NCBI GenBank assembly: GCA_964351025.1
Contig: CAYGLV010000092.1
Location: forward strand, 1 to 5,541
Direction of reading: 5' to 3'
Source: CAYGLV01 sp964351025
GTDB lineage: Bacteria > Actinomycetota > Thermoleophilia > Gaiellales > Gaiellaceae
DNA length: 5,541 nt
Both the position numbers and the translations under genes were made by a program. Position 1 is the stretch's first letter. Each line of letters begins with the position of its first letter. Below, piece after piece: positions 1 through 5,525 of this stretch. The notes below the pieces were generated by a model, which saw only the letters and a program-made list of their open reading frames with translations, did not search any database and had not been told where the DNA came from.

Positions 1-1452
1 GCCCTCGTCCTGCCCCCGTCGGCCCCGCTGCCCGTCGTTGCCGCGCCGCGGGTGGAGGAGCCCTCGGCCCAGAAGGTGCCGCTCCTGAAGCGCGAGCTCT
101 CGTTCAAGCGCAAGCCCCGCGCGCCGAAGGAGCCGAAGGCGGAACGGAAGCCCAAGCACAAGCCCGAGCAACGGGCGAAGCAGGAGAAGCCGTCGCTGCT
201 GAAGCGCGAGCTCTCGTTCAAGCGGAAGCCACGCCCGGCGGCCGAGCCGAAACAGGCACGACCGAAGGAGAAGAAGAAGCCGCTGCTGAAGCGCGAGCTC
301 TCCTTCAAGCGCAAGCCGCGTGCCGAGCGCGCACCGAAGACCGTGCGGCCCTCCCGGTCGAAGCGGGAGCGCGGCGTCTCGAAGGAGAAGCGTCTCGTCG
401 GCCTCAAGATCGGTGCCTCGCAGATCGCCGCCGCCCGCGTCGCGAACAACGGCTCGATCGAGCTGCTGGAGATCGTGCGCGCACCGCTCGATCCCGGGAT
501 CGTCGTCGGCGGGGAGCTGCGCGACCCGGAGGCGCTCGCCGTCGCACTCCGCGACTTCTTCCACCGCTACAAGCTGCCGAAGAAGAGCGTCCGGCTCGGC
601 GTCGCCAACAACCGCATCGGTGTGCGCACGTTCGACATCGGGGGGATCGACGACCCGAAGCAGCTGGAGAACGCGATTCGCTTCCGCGCCCAGGAGGTGC
701 TGCCGATCCCGCTCGAGGAGGCGGTCCTCGACTACCAGATCCTGAGCGAGACGGCCCGACCGGACGGCAGCACGAGCCGGCGCATTCTCCTCGTGGTCGC
801 CTACCGCGACCTGGTTGATCGCTACGTGGGGGCCTGCCGCAAGGCCGGCATCAATCTCGTCGGGATCGACCTCGAGGCATTTGCCCTGCTGCGCGCGCTT
901 GCGCAGCCGCTCGACCCGGCCGCGGCCGGCGGCGAGCGGGCCGCCTTCGTCGCCGTCTCTGTCGGCTACGACCGTTCGACGTTTGCCGTCTCCGACGGAC
1001 GCGTGTGCGAGTTCACGCGCGTGCTCGAGTGGGGAGGCTACTCGCTCGATGTCGGGATCGCCCGCGCGCTCGACCTGACGCCGATCGAGGCCGAGGAGAT
1101 CAAGCTCGCACTGTCGCTTGCCGCGCCCGGGGCTCTGCCGGAGGGTCTCTCCGGCGAGCAGGCGGCGGCGGCGCAGGAGGCCGTGCAGCGGCAACTCCAG
1201 GCGTTCGCGCGCGAGCTCGTATCCTCGCTCCAGTTCTACCAGTCGCAGCCCGGCTCGCTCTCGATCGGCGAGCTCGTCCTCACAGGCGGCACCGCCCAGA
1301 TGCCCGGCCTTGCGGCCGAGCTCGAGCGGCTGATCGGAGTGCCGGTCCGAATCGGTGACCCGCTCGGTCGCCTGAAGGTGTCGAAGAAGGTCAGGGACCG
1401 CGAGCAGGCAGGCTCGTTCGCGGTCGCGATCGGCCTGGGGATCGAGGACTAG
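1..1452 (+). CDS. pilM: PilM-like type IV pilus assembly protein, actin-like fold, with long basic N-terminal extension (5' partial)
   Basis: PilM is a cytoplasmic actin-fold protein that docks on the N-terminal tail of PilN and links the inner-membrane PilNO(P) ring to the assembly motors. The frame is open from base 1. The first in-frame start codon, GTG at 52, has no purine-rich ribosome site, so the true start probably lies upstream of the window. Numbering from GTG 52 gives 466 residues. Residues 1-112 are a Lys/Arg/Pro-rich extension with three copies of LLKRELSFKRKPR. The actin-like domain runs from about 114 to 466: phosphate-1 loop LVGLKIGAS (115-123), FRAQEVLPIPLEEAVLDYQ (211-229, typical of PilM), phosphate-2 region VAVSVGYDRSTFAV (300-313) and adenosine motif LVLTGGTAQMPGL (408-420). 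The Asp expected in phosphate-1 (GLDIG) is Lys119, and that of phosphate-2 is Ser303. It heads the pilMNO operon, 4 nt before pilN. A separate PilM and PilN argues against a type II secretion GspL, where the two are fused. Family call is confident; the 5' end is not. Confidence 0.93.
   Translation, partial: ALVLPPSAPLPVVAAPRVEEPSAQKVPLLKRELSFKRKPRAPKEPKAERKPKHKPEQRAKQEKPSLLKRELSFKRKPRPAAEPKQARPKEKKKPLLKRELSFKRKPRAERAPKTVRPSRSKRERGVSKEKRLVGLKIGASQIAAARVANNGSIELLEIVRAPLDPGIVVGGELRDPEALAVALRDFFHRYKLPKKSVRLGVANNRIGVRTFDIGGIDDPKQLENAIRFRAQEVLPIPLEEAVLDYQILSETARPDGSTSRRILLVVAYRDLVDRYVGACRKAGINLVGIDLEAFALLRALAQPLDPAAAGGERAAFVAVSVGYDRSTFAVSDGRVCEFTRVLEWGGYSLDVGIARALDLTPIEAEEIKLALSLAAPGALPEGLSGEQAAAAQEAVQRQLQAFARELVSSLQFYQSQPGSLSIGELVLTGGTAQMPGLAAELERLIGVPVRIGDPLGRLKVSKKVRDREQAGSFAVAIGLGIED
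82..321 (+). repeat. Three in-frame copies of a 39-bp coding repeat (LLKRELSFKRKPR) in pilM
   Basis: Copies lie at 82-120, 196-234 and 283-321, with start-to-start distances of 114 and 87 nt. Each encodes the identical 13-residue peptide LLKRELSFKRKPR, preceded by Pro or Ser and by a Lys a residue or two earlier. The copies differ from one another at 3 or 4 of 39 bases, always at third codon positions, so every change is silent. The spacers are unrelated low-complexity Lys/Pro/Glu/Arg sequence of 25 and 16 residues. This pattern suggests selection for the peptide, not a recent DNA duplication. The peptide is cationic with hydrophobic Leu and Phe positions, consistent with a short linear motif binding a partner protein or acidic phospholipids. 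Its function is not known to me. Confidence 0.95.
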
Positions 1453-1456
1453 GCTG

Positions 1457-2071
1457 ATGCGCGCCGTCAACCTGCTCCCGCGCGACGAGCCGAGACAGAG
1501 CTTCGGTGGCCACACGACGCGCGTCGCCGTCGGCGGCACCGTCGGCTTCGTGCTCGTGTCCGTGCTGCTTGCGGCGAGCATGATCTCGGCCAGCGGCTCG
1601 GTCTCGGACAAGCAGAGCGAGCTCGACGGCGTCCGCTCGTCGCTCGCGGCGGTGCCGCGTCCGGACGAGGCCGACTCGGCCGTGGAGGCCCAGCTCTCGA
1701 GCGAGAAGTCGCAGCGCATCGGGGCGCTTGCGGGGGCACTCGGCGGGCGCGTCGCCTGGGATCGCATCCTGCGCCAGATCTCCCTCGTCCTCCCCGACGA
1801 CGTCTGGCTGACGAGCCTGTCGGCGACCTCGCCGGCTGCGGCGGCCGCGGCTGCGCAGGGCTCACCCTCCGCCGCCGCGCTCAGCAGCTTCGTTCTCAGC
1901 GGCGCGACGTACTCGCAGCCGTCGGTCGCGCGACTCCTCTCCCGTCTCGCCGTCGTTCCCGATCTCGCGAATGTCGCGCTCGAGTCGTCCGCGACTCAGA
2001 GCATCGGGGAGAAGAAGGTCGTCCAGTTCACCATTCGAGCCAGTGTCAAGGCGGACGGGGCGTCGTCGTGA
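1457..2071 (+). CDS. pilN: PilN-like inner-membrane type IV pilus assembly protein
   Basis: PilN is a bitopic inner-membrane protein whose short cytoplasmic tail sits in a groove of PilM and whose outer domain pairs with PilO to form the alignment ring of the pilus machine. The 204-residue product starts MRAVNLLPRDEP, with the diagnostic NLLP motif at residues 5-8. One membrane segment follows at about 23-45, then a charged helical stretch at about 50-90 likely to form a coiled coil. The C-terminal ferredoxin-like region includes WDRILRQISLVLPDDVWLTSLSA (in pieces, 101-123) and the strand FVLSGATYSQPSVARLL (145-161). An Ala-rich insertion (about 124-141) interrupts this domain. ATG 1457 is chosen because it places NLLP at the terminus and has GAGG at 1444-1447, nine bases upstream. 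The gap to pilM is 4 nt, and the stop codon overlaps the pilO start. Confidence 0.92.
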   Translation: MRAVNLLPRDEPRQSFGGHTTRVAVGGTVGFVLVSVLLAASMISASGSVSDKQSELDGVRSSLAAVPRPDEADSAVEAQLSSEKSQRIGALAGALGGRVAWDRILRQISLVLPDDVWLTSLSATSPAAAAAAAQGSPSAAALSSFVLSGATYSQPSVARLLSRLAVVPDLANVALESSATQSIGEKKVVQFTIRASVKADGASS

Positions 2072-2781
2072 AGCGGCCGCGGCTCTCCCCGAAGGCGCTC
2101 GCCGGCCTGGCGGTCGGCGTCGTGCTCGTCTACGGCCTCGTCGGCTGGTTCGTCCTCGTCTCGCCGAAGCGCTCGCACGCTGTGGATCTCGAGAGCCAGA
2201 TCAGCGCCGCCGAGACGGAGCTCAGCCTGGCGCAAGCCGCGATCCGTCCGGGCACGAGGCCGGCCCGGATCGAGGTCGCCGACATCTTCCGGCTCAGCAA
2301 GGCGATGCCCGCGGCGACGGACATGCCGGGCATCCTGCTCGAGCTGTCGCGGGTCGCGGGGGACACCGGCATCGACTTCGAGTCGATCGCGCCGCAGGAG
2401 ACAAAGCCGGCGGGCACCTATCAGGTGCTTTCGATCGGCCTCGTGTTCGACGGAAACTACTACGAGCTGTCCGACTTCCTCTTCCGGTTGCGCAACCTCG
2501 TCGGCGTGCGCGACGGCGAGCTCGACGCCACCGGACGGCTCTTCACCGTCGATCGCCTCGACTTCACGGAGTCGCAGAAGAAGTTCCCGAACATCCAGGC
2601 TGCGCTGACGGTCAGCGCCTTCGTCTACGGCGCAGCGCCGGTCGCCGGCGGAGCGCCGTCGACGACCACGCCGCCCACGGACACGACGGCCGGTGAATCG
2701 CCGGCGGCCCCGGCGGGCCCGGACACGCCTGTCCCGGTGGCCCCGAGCTCCGGTGCGACCGCGCAGGGAGCGACGCCCTGA
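2068..2781 (+). CDS. pilO: PilO-like inner-membrane type IV pilus assembly protein
   Basis: PilO partners PilN in the inner-membrane alignment complex that connects cytoplasmic PilM to the outer parts of the pilus machine. The 237-residue product has a short basic cytoplasmic tail (KRPRLSPK), one membrane segment at about 10-31 and a polar helical region at about 38-60 suited to a coiled coil. A compact domain at about 85-187 includes the PilO-typical stretch VFDGNYYELSDFLFRLRNLV (126-145). Residues 188-237 form an Ala/Pro/Thr-rich, probably disordered tail beyond the usual family fold. The start is GTG 2068, inside the GTGA overlap with the pilN stop and preceded by a G-rich stretch (ggacgggg, 2053-2060). 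This arrangement favours translational coupling. Its stop shares one base with the next start (TGATG). Assignment rests on order, topology and the conserved stretch, and is secure at family level. Confidence 0.9.
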   Translation: MKRPRLSPKALAGLAVGVVLVYGLVGWFVLVSPKRSHAVDLESQISAAETELSLAQAAIRPGTRPARIEVADIFRLSKAMPAATDMPGILLELSRVAGDTGIDFESIAPQETKPAGTYQVLSIGLVFDGNYYELSDFLFRLRNLVGVRDGELDATGRLFTVDRLDFTESQKKFPNIQAALTVSAFVYGAAPVAGGAPSTTTPPTDTTAGESPAAPAGPDTPVPVAPSSGATAQGATP

Positions 2782-3560
2782 TGGCGCGCCGCCCGGTCGA
2801 CCCGAAGGTGGCGAAGGCCCGCCGTCAGAAGAAGATCGCAATCGGCGGCTCGGTCGCGCTCGTGCTTCTGCTCGCGGTGCAGGTCCCGAAGACCCTGAAG
2901 ATGATGAACCCCGAGCCGACGGCCGCGCCGCCTGCCGTTTCCACCACGACGTCCACGACTGTCCCGTCGGCTCCGGCTGGTCCGTTGGCCACTCCCGCCG
3001 CTGCCGGGACGACCACCCCCATGGCGGCGGTCACCGGGCTCCCCGACACCGGCGCGTTGCCGGTCGTGGACCAGGGGCAGCTCGTCTCGTTCGAGCGCTT
3101 TGCCTCCAAGGACCCGTTCTCGCAGCAGGTTTCGATCACCGGCGGCTCGCCCGACACAGCGGGCGAGGTCACGGATCTCGGCACGCTACCGGCGAAGCCC
3201 GACGGCGCGGCCGGCGGAGCAGCCGGCACGAAGGACGGCACAGGCGATACCGGCTTCTCCCCCGGCGCGGGAACGGGCGGGACGACAACCGCGACGCCGG
3301 TGGCGACCGCGACGACGATCTCGATCAACGGCGAGGCGGAGGCAGTCGCCGTGGAGGCCGACTTCCCGGCCGCCGGCCCGCTCTTCACGCTCGCGAAACT
3401 CGGCAAGGACGGCAAGTCGGTCGAGATCGGCGTCGCCGGCGGCAAGCTGGCAACGGGCGGCGCGACGGTCACCCTCACGCGCGGCAAGCCGCTGACGCTG
3501 ATGAACACCGCCGACGGAACGCGCTACACGCTCGTGCTGCTGGCGGTCGAGGGCTTCTAG
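2781..3560 (+). CDS. PilP-like/GspC-like single-pass membrane protein of the pilus operon
   Basis: I recognise no named family from the whole sequence, but position and topology match PilP or GspC, the fourth inner-membrane component after PilO. The 259-residue product has a strongly basic cytoplasmic tail (residues 1-18), one membrane segment at about 19-34 and a Thr/Ala/Pro linker at about 45-95. A short ordered stretch FERFASKDPFSQQ (104-116) contains KDPF, resembling the (K/R)DPF element found before the folded domain in PilP/GspC-type proteins. A second Gly/Ala/Thr linker covers about 120-178. A C-terminal domain (179-259) opens with TISINGEAEAVAVE and is predicted to be beta-rich. GGGAG at 2766-2770 could serve as ribosome site for ATG 2781. 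Classical PilP contacts the secretin PilQ, which a single-membrane cell would lack, so the long linkers may instead reach into the wall (inference). The coding call is strong and the role moderate. Confidence 0.75.
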   Translation: MARRPVDPKVAKARRQKKIAIGGSVALVLLLAVQVPKTLKMMNPEPTAAPPAVSTTTSTTVPSAPAGPLATPAAAGTTTPMAAVTGLPDTGALPVVDQGQLVSFERFASKDPFSQQVSITGGSPDTAGEVTDLGTLPAKPDGAAGGAAGTKDGTGDTGFSPGAGTGGTTTATPVATATTISINGEAEAVAVEADFPAAGPLFTLAKLGKDGKSVEIGVAGGKLATGGATVTLTRGKPLTLMNTADGTRYTLVLLAVEGF

Positions 3561-3569
3561 GCCACACAT

Positions 3570-3591
3570 TGGGGGAACCGTGGTTCCCCCA
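3570..3591 (+). terminator. Perfect palindrome at the end of the pilMNO operon, probable terminator
   Basis: Nine-base arms GGGGGAACC (3571-3579) and GGTTCCCCC (3582-3590) flank GT, and the outer T3570-A3591 also pairs. The RNA would be a nine-pair stem with a four-base CGTG loop. It begins ten bases after the stop codon of the PilP-like gene and lies between convergent genes, so it could act on transcripts from both sides. Neither flank has a T-run, so it is not a textbook intrinsic terminator. Hairpins without a U-tract are common at gene ends in high-GC actinobacteria. A repeated extragenic palindrome is an alternative reading. Confidence 0.65.
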
Positions 3592-3738
3592 CGAGCCCCT
3601 CCTTCTCCGCCGCTCGCTGTTCGAGCGAGAGCTTGGGCTTCGCCGGAGTACATCCGGCTACGCCCGAGTAGCTCGTCTCGCTGTTCCAGCGCGCGGCGTC
3701 GGCGCTCCGCGCCTCGCCGCACAGAGCCTTGCCCTCTA
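3592..3738. other. Structured intergenic block with consecutive hairpins between convergent genes
   Basis: No gene is called here, but the block is unusually rich in inverted repeats. They are CGCTCG/CGAGCG (3611-3616 with 3622-3627); a long imperfect stem with arms 3624-3647 and 3653-3682, including GCGAGA/TCTCGC, GGGC/GCCC and a six-pair GCCGGA/TCCGGC tip around a five-base loop; CGCTG/CAGCG (3679-3683 with 3687-3691); and a strong GC hairpin with GCGGCG/CGCCGC outer and GGCGC/GCGCC inner pairs (3693-3720). Some stems overlap and exclude each other. On the minus strand one frame stays open through the block with mostly G/C-ending codons, although it is out of frame with the upstream prepilin. 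Possibilities are a palindromic repeat element, a 3' structure protecting the prepilin mRNA, or the remnant of a coding segment. Copy number in the genome would separate these. Confidence 0.5.
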
Positions 3739-4245
3739 CTAGCCGGTCGACGCGTCGACCGTCGACGCGACTCGGGCCAGCGCCCGCTGCGTGTTGCCGT
3801 CGCGCACGACGATGGTCACCTTCTTGAGCTGGCGGCCGCCCGTCGGCGTGTCGTAGACGATGTACGTGTTCACGGTGTAGGGGTTGTGATCGGGGCTGCT
3901 TGCGCCTGAGATCGTCTGGTCCGCGGTCGTCGCCCGGGTCGGTGGTGTCGCCGAGCAGCCGGCCGAGCTCGTCACGAACGGAGGCGCGTAGGCCGCGTCG
4001 GTCGCATAGGTGCCCGTGGAGGGCGGCGAGTTGAGGTAGATGCAGGCGTAGGTGAGCGCCCGGTAGAGCTCCATCTGCTGGTCGCCGAGCGCGGCCGCCG
4101 TCGAGACGTGTGAGGCATTGCGCAGCGCGACGGCGCCCGAGTTGAACGCGGCCACCATCGCGAGGATGCCGACATTCAGGACGACCAGCGAGGTGAGGAG
4201 CTCGATCAGACCGAACCCCTGCTCGCCACGGAGACGCGCGATCAC
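3739..4245 (-). CDS. Type IV prepilin, minor pilin of PilV/GspI-like style
   Basis: This encodes a type IV filament subunit inserted in the membrane, cleaved by prepilin peptidase and assembled into or at the tip of the pilus. With the GTG at 4245 as start the product is 168 residues, with a ten-residue basic leader (VIARLRGEQG, initiated as Met). The cleavage site is G^FGLIELLTSLVVLNVGIL. Glu15, which becomes Glu5 of the mature pilin, is present, and Gly replaces the commoner Thr after the Phe. The hydrophobic helix (11-33) continues into an amphipathic helix to about 65, with wording (LNVGILAM, ALGDQQMELYRAL) like PilV-type minor pilins. Cys68 and Cys97 could form a disulfide in the beta domain. 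A longer frame opens at ATG 4329, but it would give an atypical 38-residue leader, overlap pilC and lack a ribosome site. The tail ends with tandem TAG stops. It lies on the opposite strand to its neighbours. The family call is firm; the start is likely, not certain. Confidence 0.88.
   Translation of the reverse strand: MIARLRGEQGFGLIELLTSLVVLNVGILAMVAAFNSGAVALRNASHVSTAAALGDQQMELYRALTYACIYLNSPPSTGTYATDAAYAPPFVTSSAGCSATPPTRATTADQTISGASSPDHNPYTVNTYIVYDTPTGGRQLKKVTIVVRDGNTQRALARVASTVDASTG
3745..3769. repeat. Overlapping palindromes in the last codons of the prepilin gene
   Basis: A perfect 16-bp palindrome, GGTCGACGCGTCGACC, occupies 3745-3760. It overlaps a second inverted repeat with arms CGCGTCGAC (3751-3759) and GTCGACGCG (3761-3769) around one base. 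Only one of the two hairpins can form at a time. They fall within the final prepilin codons (…TVDASTG, stop at 3739-3741). They may contribute to mRNA 3'-end structure together with the downstream hairpins, or simply reflect repeated GTC/GAC/GCG codons. Confidence 0.6.
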
Positions 4246-4280
4246 GCACTCGTAATCGGCACGAGCGCTGAAAACCTCAA
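4246..4280 (-). promoter_or_regulatory. Candidate promoter for the prepilin, possibly giving a leaderless mRNA
   Basis: Reading the minus strand, TTGAGG (4280-4275) is followed after 17 bases by GATTAC (4257-4252), then six bases before the GTG at 4245. TTGAGG matches four of six positions of the housekeeping -35 consensus and GATTAC three of six of the -10. Transcription would begin at or next to the GTG, which would explain why no Shine-Dalgarno sequence precedes it. Leaderless genes are frequent in actinobacteria. The box match is modest, so this is a hypothesis that also bears on the choice of start codon. Confidence 0.35.
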
Positions 4281-4313
4281 GCGGGCCAATCACCCTGCCG
4301 ATATGCGTCTGGA

Positions 4314-5525
4314 ATGGCCGGGTACGCATACAGCGCGATCAACGCTGTCGGGCTCGAGGCGACCGGTGAGGTGCACGCACCCGACCTGTCGGCGGCGCGG
4401 GAGCAGCTGCGCATCCGCGGCTTGCTCGCCCTGCGTCTCGACGAGCTGCCTGCGAGCGGCGAGGAGAACGTCCGTACCGCCCTCAAGAAGATCAAGCCGA
4501 AGTCGCTTCAGGTCTTCTCGCGGCAGTTCGCGACGATGATCGAGGCCGGCCTGAACATCGTGGGCGCGTTGCTCATCCTCGAGCAGCAGACAGACGACAA
4601 GTACCTCGCCGCGGTCATCAAGGAGATCCGGGGCGACGTCGAGGGCGGCATGCTCCTCTCGCAGGCCATGGGACGCCACCCGAAGGTGTTCAACCGGCTC
4701 TACGTCGCCATGGTGGAGGCGGGCGAGGCGGCCGGCATTCTCGACACCGTGCTCGATCGCGTCGCTTTCCAGATCGAGAAGGAGACGATGATCAAGCGCC
4801 GCGTCAAGGGCGCCATGATCTACCCGACGATGGTGCTGATCTTCGCCACCATCGTCCTGATCGGGATGCTGATGTTCCTTGTCCCGATCTTCGTGAACAT
4901 CTTCGCCCAGCTGGGCGGCGAGCTGCCGACGCTCACGAAGATGGTCGTCGCCATGTCCGACCTGCTGCGCGGCAACTGGTTCATCATCATCCCGGGCTTC
5001 ATCGCCTCGATCTTCGGCATCCGCAAGGCGAAGAAGACGGAGCGGGGCCGGCAGGTGTGGGACCAGATCAAGCTGCGCTTGCCGATGAAGGTCGGCGACG
5101 TTGTCCTCAAGGTGACGATGGCGCGCTTCTCGCGCACGCTGTCAACGCTCGTCGCGGCCGGCGTGGACATCATCAAGGCGCTCGAGATCACCGGCTCGAC
5201 GGCCGGCAACTACGTCATCGAGGAGGCGCTCGCAGACGTGCGCGTGCGCGTCGGCGAGGGCGTGCCGATCGCTCAGCCGCTGATCGAGAACCCCGTCTTC
5301 CCGGCCATGGTCAGCCAGATGGTGAAGATCGGCGAGGAGACGGGAGAGCTCGAGAAGATGCTGAGCAAGATCGCCGACTTCTACGAGGACGAGGTGGACG
5401 CGTCGGTCCAGACGCTCACCTCGATCATCGAGCCGGTGATGATGCTCGGTGTCGGTCTGATGGTCGGCGTCGTGATCATCAGCATGTACCTGCCGATGTT
5501 CAAGCTGTTGACGCTCGTCAAGTAG
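4314..5525 (+). CDS. pilC: PilC/GspF-family inner-membrane platform protein of the type IV pilus
   Basis: PilC is the polytopic platform protein at the centre of the pilus machine. It interacts with the assembly ATPase (PilB) and feeds pilins from the membrane into the growing filament. The 403-residue product is full length for the family. It opens with the family-typical YAYSAINAVGLEATGEV (4-20). A first GspF domain runs from about 66 to 190 (FSRQFATMIEAGL at 68-80, VEAGEAAGILDTVLDRVA at 134-151, KRRVKGAMIYPTMV at 161-174). Membrane segments lie at about 170-193, 222-236 and 372-394. The second GspF domain spans about 270-395 (FSRTLSTLVAAGVDIIKALE at 272-291, VKIGEETGELEKMLSKIADF at 337-356). 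ATG 4314 fits the conserved N-terminus but has no clear ribosome site, only TCTGGA immediately before it. A weak GATATG at 4300-4305 could be a -10 box, so a very short or leaderless mRNA is possible. It is divergent from the prepilin across 68 bp. No frameshift or missing motif is seen. Confidence 0.96.
   Translation: MAGYAYSAINAVGLEATGEVHAPDLSAAREQLRIRGLLALRLDELPASGEENVRTALKKIKPKSLQVFSRQFATMIEAGLNIVGALLILEQQTDDKYLAAVIKEIRGDVEGGMLLSQAMGRHPKVFNRLYVAMVEAGEAAGILDTVLDRVAFQIEKETMIKRRVKGAMIYPTMVLIFATIVLIGMLMFLVPIFVNIFAQLGGELPTLTKMVVAMSDLLRGNWFIIIPGFIASIFGIRKAKKTERGRQVWDQIKLRLPMKVGDVVLKVTMARFSRTLSTLVAAGVDIIKALEITGSTAGNYVIEEALADVRVRVGEGVPIAQPLIENPVFPAMVSQMVKIGEETGELEKMLSKIADFYEDEVDASVQTLTSIIEPVMMLGVGLMVGVVIISMYLPMFKLLTLVK

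Noticed and set aside
1457..2071. Type II secretion reading (GspL/GspM) for the pilM-pilN pair
   Set aside because: PilM and PilN are separate proteins here and PilN begins with the NLLP docking motif, which fits type IV pilus organisation better than the fused GspL.
1996..2841. 281-codon minus-strand open frame
   Set aside because: It is antisense to pilN, pilO and the PilP-like gene. Its product is Arg/Gly/Asp-rich with no domain and no initiation signal, typical of shadow frames in high-GC DNA.
2825..3508. 227-codon minus-strand open frame within the PilP-like gene
   Set aside because: The low-complexity Val/Pro/Ala/Ser product mirrors the repetitive Gly/Ala/Thr codons of the sense gene. 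The sense frame has a membrane segment, a coupled start and operon position.
2693..3742. 349-codon plus-strand frame overlapping the PilP-like gene and the intergenic block
   Set aside because: It is Arg-rich with no recognisable domain, and it competes with a well-supported gene in another frame.
4246..4329. Extension of the prepilin to ATG 4329
   Set aside because: It would give a 38-residue leader, overlap the pilC start, and has no ribosome site. The GTG at 4245 gives a normal ten-residue basic leader.
4303..4539. 78-codon plus-strand frame starting at ATG 4303
   Set aside because: It is out of frame with pilC, Arg/Ser-rich, and without family features. pilC from 4314 explains the region.
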